DNA from: Nyssa sinensis
Taxonomy: Eukaryota > Streptophyta > Magnoliopsida > Cornales > Nyssaceae
Reading direction: 5' to 3'
Length of the DNA: 64,000 nucleotides
Assembly (NCBI GenBank): GCA_008638375.1
Contig: CM018035.1
Span: 25,844,307-25,908,306 of the forward strand
Under the pieces are notes generated by a model that did not search any database, had not been told where the DNA came from, and saw only the letters and a list, made by a program, of their open reading frames with translations. Below are positions 12,000 to 23,344 of this stretch, one piece after another. Within the stretch, counting starts at the first letter, position 1, and each line of letters starts with the position of its first letter. The position numbers were made by a program, and so were the translations under genes.

Positions 12000-12460
12000 A
12001 AGGAGGACGATACTTCAAAGGGCTATAAAAATCAAAGAAAAGTGGAAAGATACATGATGTGAGGTCTAAAGCTCTTTCTATAATCACAAAAACTTGCAAT
12101 TCCATCTCCGAGTTAGGTTAGGAAGTTAAATTTTGGAAACAAATGTGATGTTACCAAAACTAGATGAAGCCTGTATATGGTACCGATCAACACTAGGGCA
12201 TAGGAAATGCCCCTTTTAGTGTGTTGATTGGCACACAAAGGTTCCTTGGTCCATTTTTCCCAGTTCTGCATTTTTTTGGTTTTTTGGGCGCAGCTAGTGT
12301 CAAAATCACTCATTCTCAATCTAAAACTACATGTCTTCATTAGGAAAAGGTTACATGCATGTTCAAAAGTTTGTATAAAAATACAAAAGAAAAACAAACA
12401 TTGTTCCAGCATTCAAAAAATAAGGTATAGAAACCTACTGGCATTCGCATCGTATACCCT
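12000..12460. other. spacer between the two PMD remnants
   Basis: No gene was recognised. The text around 12190-12245, about a species of GTGTTGATTGGCACACAAAG, recurs in related form near 15052-15135, so the two stretches share a short repeat that brackets PMD remnant 2. Confidence 0.4.
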
Positions 12461-12464
12461 CATG

Positions 12465-14400
12465 TCGCCTCGACTATCTCGGAATCACCACTTCTTCCTC
12501 TGTATCCTCATCATCATCAACAAGCCTAGAGTTCCTCCTAGGCCTAGGGGCTGGAGCTCGATAGCTACCGAGCTAGTCAGTGTTTCTCCTTCTCGAGCCT
12601 TCTCTTTCTTTTCCTATTGGAACCCCACCACCAGTCCTGGTTAAAGGTTGAGCCATCTACTCAAGCCAAGACACTCTGCTCGCCTATAAGAGCATCAAAA
12701 TACAAGTTAGGAAGCAATATAGATGGAGCATAGTCATCGAAGGTAAACACCTTACAATGTCTGTGCCAGTCTGACAAGTGGCCCCCTGCCATGACTTAAT
12801 TGTGACTTGTGTCACCTTGTGCTTCAAAGTTATGATGTAGACACAAGCCTCTTGATATATCAATCAAGCAACCTAAAAGCCACTAAAAGGGTTATCAAAA
12901 ATTTCAGCATAAAATCTAAAAATATCAAATGGTTACATCTTACCCCAATTAAATGGTCAGGTGGAGGAAGTCCTTCGACAACGCCCGTAGGCTTTGTGAG
13001 CTCCCTAAGGAGAAGTGTGCCGTCCTCGATCATGACCGGCACATTGAATGCAAGAATGGCCATCTCAGCGGCCACAGTCTCGACCTCTCGAGAAGATCGA
13101 TCACTAGTAGTAAAATGGCCAACTCTCATAGGAGGAGGGGGAACCCTAGTCTAGGGATGTGTGAGTCCCCCTAGATAAGCCCCAAACATTGTGAAGCGAT
13201 TGGAAAACCACTCCATCAGTATACCCTCTAAAAGTTCCAAAAATTAGGCATCCTCGGGAAGACTATCAAGATCTCTCATGTGTTTCGGAGGAAAGAGGTT
13301 AGCCACGTTGTCCACTTAACAAACTACTCGCTCGCCCAAATAAAAACTCGCTCGAAAGGGCCTTCAAAAATCAAGCGTCTACGGGATATCCCCACAATTC
13401 TCCCTACCGACACAAAGACCTCACTCCATGGGTTCCACTACACCTACCAAAAAGCACACAATGTAAGTCCTCATCATAGGCCAACAACATAAAAAAAGGA
13501 CAAGTCATGATAGTGGTCTAACCATGTCAGCCTGGATCCGATCTAAAGCTAGTCAGAACTTATGGATCACGTTGGCACCTCGTCAGGCCCACTAATTGTC
13601 CCTCATCCACCACCACATGCAGGGAAACACATCTTCCTTTAATATAGCCAAAGGGTACGAGAACAGTCCCAGAACCTCATAAGCCCAAATCTATACAAGA
13701 AAACCAAACCAAGGTCAAGTTGGGTTCACAAAGGAAAAATGACAAAACAAAAGTCAAAAAGAGGAAAGCATACCTCCCACTCCACGTTGAAACCTCTGAG
13801 TCCTTTCACTACCCCTTGGTATAGTGAGCATATCCATCGGTAAAGCACCGCCATTAGTATTTCATCCTAATTGAACCGGCCAAAGTTGGACACATCATCC
13901 AAAGCTGCGAAGGACCAAAGGTGGACCATGTCTCCACTATTGGCGAAGAGAAAGCTCTAGTCAACTGGTCTTGAGCCACCGGGCTGCAACACTTCCTTCT
14001 ATTGAAAAGCCTCCCAAATGTGCTTCACTCGAGCCATGCCACCTGAGGCAAACTGAGAGACCCATCCCAACAAACTTTGAATCTTTGCGAACCGATAATG
14101 AATGTCACCATCCCATGGCACTCACTCGCCACCCACCAGAATGCCAATAATCATAGAAAAATTTAAGGGAGTAGGCGTGACCTCTCTAAAGAGTAGGTAG
14201 AATGCATTCGTAGTATCCCACCATCACTCAACAAAGGCATAGAAAAACTTTCACTCTTTATCTGTATAGAAAATTCAATCAAGAAACAGAGTAAAAACTG
14301 CCTGGGTGATGTGACCCTTGCACCGCGGTGGCAAGTTGGCCCACCAATCGCTAATGTCGGCTGCCGAGCCACGGGCCTACATCTCTAACTCTTCCTATAA
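12465..14400 (-). pseudogene. plant-mobile-domain (PMD) remnant 2
   Basis: Reading leftward from 14400, the minus strand gives DWWANLPPRCKGHITQAVF, then WWDTTNAFYLLF with TPTPLNFSMIIGILVGGE, a RFAKIQSLLGWVSQFASGG stretch, a LWSFAALDDVSNFGRF stretch and, across a probable intron, IWAYEVLGLF. Later come WNPWSEVFVSVGRIV and an RRRLIFEGPFERVF block, and an acidic tail (DDDEDTEEEVVIPR) ending near 12465. This order matches the longer PMD proteins often annotated as MAIN-like or phosphatase 7 long-form homologues; no phosphatase domain is seen. Many stops (for example near 14219, 14062 and 13998) make it a pseudogene. It is a different PMD type from remnant 1. Confidence 0.65.
13691..13773 (-). other. 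probable intron in PMD remnant 2
   Basis: On the minus strand this 83-bp segment starts GTATGC and ends TTGTATAG, is T-rich before the acceptor, and lies between GFNVEWE and IWAYEVLGLF, which join without a gap in the protein pattern. A retained spliceosomal intron in an antisense frame suggests it was expressed from its own minus-strand transcript. Confidence 0.6.
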
Positions 14401-15539
14401 AGGAAATGATCGAGACGATGTTAGAAACTTATAAGCATGCAAAATTTGAAGCAAAAATGCAAGAAAATATTAATAACAACAAAGAGATGCTATTAAGGCC
14501 TTTTATTAAGTGCATAGTATGCACTCTCCAAAAAGGCACGTGGGTGAAGTGTCTATGCATGGCCAACCTCTATTTTTACATCCAATTCATGTACACAATG
14601 TGTCATCCAACCAAAAAGGTGGAATCAAAGCAAAAATTCCCAAAAATAATCGCAAGAAAACATAAAAATCCATACCTCTTTGTTGCGGTAACGATAAGAC
14701 AAGTGCCGAGTTGGTTCCTGAACTAAGCTCATATCATTTTGAGCACTCCGAGGGGCTTTATAACATTAAATAGCCCCAATCACCGGCCAGGTGCCATAAA
14801 ATCTTGGTCCAAATCAAACATGGCATCTGAATTATCAAAACTTTCACTTGTCATTTCCTTAAAAAATCATGAATCTTCTTGCAATAATCACGTTTTTAAA
14901 CTTCCCAAGGGTTAATCTAAGCTCCAAAGTCTTCAATATAAGTCCCTACACAATTTAGCACAAGTTGGGTAAGGATGGGTAGAGAGCGAGTCAAGAGAAA
15001 TGTGGGAAAAAATCAAAAAATCGCTACATTTAACAAATTGTCTGCACGCCAGTGTTAATCAACACTTACGGGGGTTGATCGGCATACAAATGGTGGAAAC
15101 CCCCCCTTCTGTGTGTCAATCAGCACAAAGTGGCTAAACGGGCTAATTTTAGCCTATTTTACAATTTTGGCCCATTTTGGTAGTTTTTGGCCCATTTTCA
15201 CCTATTTGAAGCCTATTTTTGGTATTTTTAATCTATGATTACCAAAACCTCTTCACAAATTCATCACGACTCAATTCCGATCACAAAATTAAAGTGGCTA
15301 CATGCTGGTTTTATATAAAGGCTCGTTTGGTCAAAACTAGTCAATCTATATTATTTTTCTCACACCAATCACATGGATACTCCAAGAAACCATATTCTTC
15401 CATTCAAGGCCAATGAATGGAACATGAATCCACTCTTTCCCATAGAGTTACACAAAGCATGGTCCTCTCGATGGGCCCAATCTGAAGTTATCTCACCAAT
15501 AAGATACACTTGGAAGTCAAAATCATTAGTGAGTCTCAA
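14401..15539. other. no gene recognised
   Basis: AT-rich sequence without recognisable coding, bounded by PMD remnant 2 and the 80-bp array. A CCCATTTT-rich patch occurs at 15150-15215 and the GTTGATCGGCATACAAA motif lies near 15075. The 106-codon frame at 14406-14726 has no recognised similarity. Confidence 0.4.
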
Positions 15540-16400
15540 AACCTATTAGGATAGCATTTCCTTTTAGGTAAACCTTATATTGCAATATTCCATCTCATGA
15601 GGACGTAACCCCATGAAAGACTTATTAGAATTGCATTTCCTTTTAGGTAAGCCATCTATCGTAATATTCCATTTCATGAGAGGCATAACCCCATGAAAGA
15701 CTTATTAGGATCTTATTTCCTTCTAAGTGAAACATTAGCAGACGTAAACCTATCTTATAAGGGGCATAACCCCATGAAACAACTTGTTAGGATCGCATTT
15801 CCTTCTAAGTGAAATGTTTGAAGACGTAAACCCATCATATAAGGGTGTAACCCGATGAAAGACTTATTAGAATCACATTTCCTTCTAAGTAAATAGTTTG
15901 AGGATGTAATACCATCTCATGAGGGGCGTAACCCTTGAAAGACCTTTTAGGATCGCATTTCCTTTTCAGAAAAGCGTCTGAGGATATAATACCAACTCAT
16001 GAGGGTGTAACCCTATGAGAGACTTATTAGGATTGTATTTCCTTCTAAGTGAAATGTCTAAGAACGTAAACCCATCTCATAAAAGGCATAACCCCATGAA
16101 AGACTTATTAGGATCGCATTTCCTTCTAAGTGAAATGTTTGAGAAGGTAAACCCATCTCATGAGGGGCATAACCCCTTAAAAGACTTAATAAGATCGCAT
16201 TTCCCTCTAAGTGAAATGTTTGAGGACGTAAACCCATATCATGAGGAGCATAACCCCATTAAAGACTTATTAGGATCATATTTTCTTCTAAGTGAAACAT
16301 CCGAGGACGTAATCTCGTCTCATAAGGGCATAACCTCATGAAAGGCCTTGTAAGATCGCATTTCGTTTTAGGTAAAATATCTAAGGACATCATCCATCTA
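15540..16400. repeat. tandem array, about 80-bp unit, ten or more copies
   Basis: A unit containing CATGAAAGACTTATTAGGAT, then GCATTTCCTTCTAAGTGAAA, then a GAGG-CGTAA(A)CCCATCTCATGAGGGGCATAACC part recurs about every 80 bp, with phase marks near 15612, 15690, 15770, 15852, 15933, 16013, 16094, 16173, 16253 and 16334. Units differ by substitutions and 1-2 bp indels. Where units are 81 bp the plus strand stays open (16015-16341), giving a 27-residue protein repeat, but that appears to be a by-product. No spacer structure like CRISPR exists. Confidence 0.85.
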
Positions 16401-16734
16401 ATTAAAGTCGTCTGAGGATGCAATTTCATAAAACTAGTCAGAATAATATTGCTTTTTGGTCTCATTTTCATCATTCACGAACTACATACGGTCTAATTCA
16501 CTTGAAAGTGATACGTAGGAATCTCATATAGAATGAGTCTGATCATATCAATTCAACAATCAAAGTCCTAAAATAGGTAACATTTTTTTGCGCTAACGTT
16601 CGTTTGCTTGCAAGCTCCACCAACAAAGGGCTATCAGTAGACACCTCATTGAGACCCTTGATTGAATAAAGTTGGTTTCGCAATTTTAGGTATGTTGATA
16701 CAATATATCCCATTTAGGATTATTTTAGTAATTT

Positions 16735-17460
16735 CTCATTTTTCCCATAGAGGGCATTTTCGACATTTTGGCCATTTTGTCTATAGAGCACATTTTGGTC
16801 ATTTCGCCCATAGAGGGCATTTTTGTCATTTTGTCCATATAAGGCATTTTGGTCATTTTGCCTATAGAGGGCATTTTTGTCATTTTGGTCAGTTTGTCCA
16901 TAGAGAGCATTTTGGTCATTTTGATCATTTCACCCATAAAGGGCATTTTTGTCATTTTAAGCATAGAGGGAATTTTTGACCTTTTGGTCATTTTGTCCAT
17001 AGATGACATTTTGGTCATTTTTCCCATAGAGAGCATTTTCGACATTTCGGTCATTTTGGTAATTTCACCCATAGAGGGCATTTCTGTCATTTTTTCCATA
17101 GAGAGCATTTTCAACATTTTGATCATTATGCCCACTGAGGGCATTTTGGTTATTTGACATATTAGGACCCTTGAGGGTATTCTAGTCATAATGTCCACTA
17201 AGTGCATTTTGGAAATTTTTAGTGTTTCCCTACCCATTAGGAGTAGTTTGGTAAATACAAGAGGTTCCCCACTATTTATGGTTATTTTTATAATATTGGT
17301 GTTATTTTGCCTATTTGGAATGAATTTTGGTAATTATAAAATATTCCTATCCCATGTTGGTTATTTTGGTCATTCATGGGCATATATGTAATTTCTATGT
17401 CATTTGACCCATAGAGGGTTAATTTAGTAATTTTGGTCCTTGGGGACAATTTTGACTTTT
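16735..17460. repeat. minisatellite, CATAGAGGGCATTTTGGTCA units
   Basis: Units of 27 bp (CATAGAGGGCATTTTGGTCA plus TTTTGCC-like end) are mixed with 36-bp and longer units made by adding 9-bp TTGGTCATT pieces. Copies become diverged to the right. Because unit lengths are multiples of nine, frames on both strands stay open (plus: HFGHF-type repeats from 16662; minus: MTKMPSMGE-type repeats 16725-17237). That is a compositional artefact and no coding call is made. Confidence 0.85.
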
Positions 17461-17712
17461 TTATGCCTTAGTGGCATTTTATAATTTCTCTGTCCCAAAA
17501 TTCTCCACCGAATTAGGGGCAATATAATAAATATTGGTTTGTCCACCAAATACTTGCCAAATTCCTTTCCTCCCTTATTCTAAGGGATTTACCCTAGATT
17601 TGTGCACAAGATAATAACTGTATCTAATTGTTTGCTCATTAAGCATTGAATCTTGGCCATTCATCCATAGGATTCATTGTGAGCCCTTGGATCAAACCTC
17701 CTTACTTTTTTC

Positions 17713-17721
17713 CTATAAATA
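17713..17721 (+). promoter_or_regulatory. TATA box in putative gypsy LTR
   Basis: CTATAAATA followed by AGACCC is a strong plant TATA box match in the LTR-like block; CT-rich sequence follows at 17810-17825. It suggests rightward transcription beginning near 17750. Confidence 0.5.
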
Positions 17722-18658
17722 AGACCCTTTGGCAACTATAATTCAAGGTTCCACATCATAATCATTAAGAAGTCAGATGTTGCAATAATAATCTTTCTCT
17801 CTCTTTTATATTTCTTGAAGCCTTGTTCTACACAAGCAATAGTTCTAATCCATTGAAGATGAATTTCTACACCATTAATGATTCAATCCAAGGAGTTCAA
17901 GCTCAAGCCTTGTCTGCTTCAACACAAACAATCATATACGCTCCCTAAAACCCCACTATTCTCTCTTCTCCTAATTTAATTTATCCTATCACTCTTGATA
18001 GAATAAATTGAATTAGAGAACTACGTTTGCTCTGATTTCATTATCTGAATGGATACGTGGGACGCCTCATGGGCCCGAATCTACACTTTTCCTTTAAGTT
18101 ATTTACTTTATATTTTTTTCTTATTTCTTCCATGTCAGTCGCTCTCTATTATTTTCTTTTTAGCAATCTACTTTATGTCTTTTTATTATTTCATTCATGT
18201 CAATCCCTTTCTCACATCCCATCTCTCTCTATTATTATTATGTCTTTTTTCTTATTTCATTCATGTCAAATCTCTCTCTCCACTCTTTTTTTTTTTACTT
18301 ATTTAATTTATTTATTATGTTAATCTTATTCGTTCATGTCATTGTTATCATTATCACTTTCTACTCACTCTCTCTTTTATTTTTTTCATGGAATATTAAG
18401 CCTCGTGGATAAACACTTGAGGCCAGTCTATTCAGACTGGGCGGGATGGGTGCCTAACTCCTTCCCATCTCGTACCTTAGCTCCCAGATTCAAAATTCTT
18501 TGGTTCATTATAGATTAGATTTGTTTTACTTTATTTTAACCCATGTCCATGGGTTTAAAATGTAAATAGGATCAAAGCAATGTAATTTTATTTTTTTCTT
18601 TGCTATTATTTTTACATTTATTCTTTATTGGTTGTATCAAGTTTGCTTGTTATTTAGC

Positions 18659-19250
18659 CTAAAACAAGCTAGCGACTCCTTTGTGTATCCATGTATACCC
18701 CAATCTAAAAAAGATGGCATGTTCCTCTCCTACTTTGAGGGAGCGAACTTTAAAAGTTGTGTCTAGATTTTTCCAATCATCAAAATAAACTACCAGAAAA
18801 CTACCAATGAAAGGATGAAATAAATGGTTCATCACAAGCATGAAAGTATTAGGTGCATTAGAGAGGCCAAAAGGCATTACCAACCACTCGTACAGTCCTT
18901 CACGTGTCTTGAAAGTTGTTTTCCACTCATCCCTCTCTCGAATACGAATCTGGTGGTATCCACTTTTCAATTCCAACTTAAAGAATACTTTGGCCCTATT
19001 CAACTAGTCTAACAAGCCATCTAATCGTAGAATAGGGAAACGGTACCGGATTATGATCTTATTGATAGCTCGACTATTGACACACATATGCCACAAGCCG
19101 TCTTTTTTTGGCATCAGTAATGCAGCTACAGCACATGGGCTGAGACTCTCCCTGACATGGCCCTTGGCTAAGAGCTTCTCGACTTGCCTCCTCAGTCCCT
19201 CATGCCCTTTTGGACTCATATGGTAGTGAGGCCTGTTTGGCAAACTTGAT
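18659..19250 (-). pseudogene. chromovirus-like reverse transcriptase, truncated
   Basis: The minus strand encodes the front half of a Ty3/gypsy reverse transcriptase: [88 protein letters not shown] and the catalytic box VVYFDD near 18790. Stops and frameshifts occur (for example TAG near 19004 and 18785). Coding similarity stops at about 18659, where it meets the LTR-like block, so the rest of RT, RNase H and integrase are absent. The sequence pattern is that of chromoviruses. Confidence 0.85.
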
Positions 19251-19740
19251 CTAGGAACTAAATCACTTTGATGTTAGACGTACTATTAGGGGTGGAAGCT
19301 TTGCTAGCAATTCATTAGGAAAAATGTCTTTATACTCATCAATCAACCCCCTCACCAGTTCAGGAATTTCCCCATCCTCATTATTCTTTTTTGTTATTAA
19401 CATTTACACTATTCTAGAATCAAACTCTGCCTCAATGAATTGACTTATGAACAAGAGGAAAGACCCATCTTCTACTGCCGACTTTGGCACCTCCTCTTTT
19501 TTGGGTGTATATGTGATCTCACAATTGGTAAACATGAAGCTATAAGTGTTCTTCCTCCGATCATGAGATATGCTCCCAACAAATTGCCACGGTCTCCCCA
19601 ATAAAACATGACAAGCATCCATATGTACCACATCGCACCAAATTTGATCCTTATAGTTTCAACAAATGGAAATAGGCACAAAACAACATTTGGAAACACT
19701 TACCATGTTACCCTTCTTGAGCCATAACAGCTTATAGAGG
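19251..19740 (-). pseudogene. chromovirus-like protease region, broken
   Basis: On the minus strand an MDACHVLLGRPWQF block (near 19590-19630) is followed by DRRKNTYSFMF, the typical C-terminal part of the Ty3/gypsy retropepsin domain; the linker to RT includes a FPNELLAKLPPL-type stretch near 19300. The catalytic D(S/T)G part would lie near 19800 and is too decayed to identify. Several stops are present. Confidence 0.7.
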
Positions 19741-20680
19741 CAAGGATGTTGTTTGTTAATCCCAACTTTTTAATAACTTCCTCTGATATCACATTCCCAC
19801 AGCTTACGACATCAATAATAAATCGGCAGACCTTCCTACCTATCATATGAGTGGACTAGAAAATGTTATTGTGCAACTATCCATCCCCTTCTTTCTTACG
19901 CAGTACAAGCCAAACCCATCTTACCACCAACAAAGGACCCTCGTCGCCACCAACCACATCCTCCTATGGACTATTATTATCAGCAATATCAAAAATGGGA
20001 TCTTGCTCAAAGTCATTAATTTGCTCTTGAGGAATCTCTTCACTATCCACAAACAACCCTATCCTATATCAGTCGCCCTTTTGTAGTCTACCATACGATG
20101 CCCAGGCTCTCCACACTTGAAACAATGCGTTCCTCTACCCATAACAGGGCCCTCGTAGGCTGACCTCCAGTTCCCTATTGTCTAGCAACCCATGGGTTGG
20201 ACTGTATAATATATGGATTATGATTGTTACTGCTACCACCCACTTATGTATTACCACCAACCCCAACGCTCTATGTAGAACTGTTCGATCTCTGGCTAGT
20301 CTGTTTCTCTAACACAAAGGCTTATTGGTGTGCATCAGAAATAGTAAAATAGTCAAATAGATTAATGGTATCCTAAAGTTGAGGCTGCAAACCCCCCCAA
20401 TATATCGAGATGATAGTAATCTTTTGTCCCCGTCAGATCATTGCGTGCCATTAATTGGTAGAACTAGAACGTATAATCATCCACAATCTTTGCTCCTTGT
20501 TGCTAATTCAACAATTGCTGGTACAATGTCTTTGTATAGTTAAAGGGTAAAAACGCACCTCGCATATGCTTCTTCAACTTCTCCCATGAATTAATCTTGC
20601 TTTTCCCCTGTCGTTTCGAGCCATTTTGGTATGCTGCCACTAGGTTACTACCTTATCGCAGAACCTACTTTTGGTTAAAG
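19741..20680 (-). pseudogene. chromovirus-like gag C-terminal part, broken
   Basis: On the minus strand a SWEKLKKHMRGAFLPFNYTK stretch followed by LYQQLLNQQQGAK and VDDYTFQFYQLMARNDL (about 20440-20600) is a retrotransposon gag domain. At 20084-20127 there is a zinc knuckle CFKCGEPGHRMVDY in which the last Cys of CCHC has become Tyr. Stops interrupt it. Sequence beyond 20680 shows no gag, so the 5' end is lost as well. Confidence 0.75.
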
Positions 20681-21325
20681 TCTATATACCAAGTGTTTGG
20701 CAGTATACATAGAAGCATATAGCAAGGTGGGCACATACATCCATTACACTAGGAAGTTGCACACTTCTGGCGGTAGTGGAATTGTGCGTCATAGATGGTA
20801 TTATGGTTGTAAAAGGATAATTAAGAAGAAACATGTGACAAGAAGAAAATTTCACAAATAAATTAAGGGTAATCCACAAGTTAGTGGAACACAACCAACC
20901 CTCATTCAATTAATAGACATAGGGGATAGAAAATTTAATTATTAGAATTATTAATTATTTATTTTTCTCATAATTTCACTAACCAATAAGTGTTTCTAGT
21001 ATGTAACCAATTTTTTGTATAAAAATAAGACTTTAGATTCAATTTTCAATTTTCAATGACATTTTGGTATTTTCTATAAAATATATATATATATATATAT
21101 ATGTGTATATATATATATATAATGCGCAACTTAAGGCAAAAAAAAAAACTTATAATAGCATTTTGAAGTAAAGAAGTTGTGTTTCTTGATGTTATAATTT
21201 TTTCCACTTACAATATTTTTAACTTCAATTATGCAGAAATAATAAATCTAATTATCAAGATATATCATAAATGTCATATATATATATATATAAGTACATA
21301 TATAATTATTTGATTTCTTTAATAC
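20681..21325. other. AT-rich stretch with (TA)n, no gene
   Basis: No gene was recognised. TA dinucleotide runs lie at 21081-21120 and 21277-21291. Confidence 0.5.
21081..21120. repeat. (TA)n microsatellite
   Basis: TA run interrupted by a short TGTG. Confidence 0.85.
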
Positions 21326-21853
21326 TTAAAATTATGGTAAATTACACTAACTACTCTTGAGGTTTATGACAATTACACTGAGTTCCCTAGAGATTTCTAA
21401 AATTACACTGACCTTCTCTACTTTACCTCAAAATATACAGATACCTCCCTCTTGTCAATTTTTATTTTCAAAATGACGAAACTACCTATTTTTTTATTTA
21501 TTTTACATTTTTCCAATTTTGACCAATTTTTTCTAATTTTTTTTTAAAAAAAATTATTTTTTTATTTAAAAACAAATTTAAGGTAAATAACTTATTTAAA
21601 GTTTAAATAAAAATAAATTAAAAGTTTTTATCAATATTTATTTGAAAAATGAACAAAAATAAATTGGTCAAAATTTAATAAATTAAAAAACAAATATAAA
21701 AGGGGTAGTTTTGTCATTTTAAATAAGGAGCGAGGTATCTGTATATTATTTGGTAAAGTAAGGGAGGTCAGTGTAATTTCAAAAATATCATGAGAGGTCA
21801 AAGTAATTGTCATAAACCTGAGGGGAGGTCAATATAATTTACCCTTAAAATTA
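21326..21853. mobile_element. foldback MITE 1 (Mutator-like), with 9-bp TSD
   Basis: The element at 21335-21844 (510 bp) has long inverted ends of roughly 120 bp. The left end starts TGGTAAATTACACT and the right end, inverted, starts GGGTAAATTATATT; both arms carry phrases such as TGAGGTTTATGACAATTACA. It is flanked by exact 9-bp repeats TTAAAATTA (21326-21334 and 21845-21853), the duplication size of Mutator-like transposons. The centre is AT-rich and codes for nothing, so it is non-autonomous. It belongs to the same family as the 23354-25307 element and the fragment at 45381. Confidence 0.8.
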
Positions 21854-23344
21854 TAATGAATTTTTTTAAAATTAAGTATTAGGTAATAAAATTATTAATT
21901 ATCCACCATACAACCAAGTTAGTTCCTTAAAAAATTGTTAATTATTAGAGATTATTAACTTATTAATTATAAAATGTTCGACTATATTTGAATTAGAATT
22001 TGTCTTCATAGACTTATGATGTGTTCTTTGTTGATTAGCGAGTCTTTTGCAACTAATGGGTTTTCTTCCCCACGAGGGTTTTTACATAAAATCTTCATGT
22101 CCTATTTAATTTTCATTTTTTTTTGTTTGACTATCATTTATGTATGCATTCATAATCTTAATAATCGAATATGAGGATTTCTTTGATAGTAAGTTATTCT
22201 AAGTATAAATAATGTCATCCAATTTGCAGTTCATTATTAATTGAATTAGGGATTTAGTTAATTAAAATCTAATGTAGATCTTTTCGCACTCTTGGTAGAT
22301 AATTATATTATTAGTTTTTATATCAACCAAAATTCAAATATTTGAATACCTTCATTCATTTTCAATTGATGTGGATTTGGCCTTTCTCTATATCTCCTTG
22401 ATGTGGTTGTACATTTGTTTGATAATTATCACATTGACACAAAACTATTAATACTAGTACATCAAGATTTTGTTATCATCAAAATTACATTTATGCCCTT
22501 AGGTTGAAACCTTAAGGCTAACAATTACATATCCTTTTAATAAATACGAAGAATCCTAATTAAAATCAAAGTTGGATACGCATTATGTTTGAACCTAAAG
22601 TGAGTAGGTTTGAACCTATTTCAAACCCACTTTAGACCCATCATTAGAGTTAAAAATTTCAAAAATAAAAAATATAGATTCAAACCTAACAAGTAGGGTT
22701 TGAACCAAGACAACTAAGCTCAAATCTACTTCAAAAACCTAGTTACTAGTTTTGTAAAAATTGTTCCAAAACCTTAATCTAAAATACAAGGTTCAAACAT
22801 TTGGAGTAGGGTTTGAACTTATCTGGAGGGGTTCAAACCTAGATTAAACCAATTTCAGACTTAACCTTCTGGAAAGTTTAAAAACCCAAAAGTAAGGTTA
22901 AGTTTGAGGCTACAATATTATGTTTGAATTGTACCTTTATAAATTACTCCAAAACATTCTAAAGAAAACTTTCTCAATAAAATCAAGCATCGAGCAATTA
23001 TGGTAGCTTTTAAAAATTAGTTTTTATGAAACACCAATTGTCTGCGCATGTTCAAAATGTACTAAGGCCTCTATGTCCACTTTTCATACCTAAATCTATA
23101 ATTGAAGCTTGAAATGAACATCATCAAAATGCTTTCTCGATCTTTAACACTTGCTTGTAAATTTTGACTCTTCACAACTCATGGACAAAATCATGATCTT
23201 TATTATTATGTGTTTGTAATACAAAAAAATATGCCAATGCTCAATAATTAATAAATTTTGACTTAACACTTTTAACTGTTATTTGACTCATATTGTTTTC
23301 CTCAGAAAAAATAGAGAGAAAGGATAAGGAAGTTAATAATTAAT
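21854..23344. other. AT-rich intergenic sequence with GTTTGAAC motif cluster
   Basis: No gene was recognised. Between about 22585 and 22860 the motif GTTTGAACC or GTTCAAACC, in either orientation, occurs about ten times. A CCACGAGGGTTTTTACAT stretch near 22070 resembles the splice-like LTR tail of some copia elements, but no LTR pair or PBS was found. Confidence 0.4.

Larger units (their letters stand above)
16649..18655 (+). repeat. putative gypsy (Tat-type) LTR or 3'-terminal block
   Basis: The block starts TGAGACCCTTG, carries the minisatellite in its first half, a TATA box at 17713-17721 and, near 18420-18480, a CAGACTGGGCGGGATGGGTG stretch followed by a CTTCCCATCTCG stretch, features I associate with Tat/Ogre-type LTR ends. 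It lies downstream of gypsy pol on the same strand and could be the 3' LTR of the element whose integrase ends at 1711. No second LTR copy or target duplication is available in the window, so both boundaries are estimates. Confidence 0.4.

Noticed and set aside
15540..16400. 80-bp repeats as a CRISPR array
   Set aside because: The whole unit is repeated with no unique spacers, in plant DNA, and no cas genes exist nearby.
16725..17237. 170-codon minus-strand frame with KMPSMGEMTKM repeats
   Set aside because: It lies exactly over a minisatellite whose units are multiples of nine, and the opposite strand is open too. Composition explains it.
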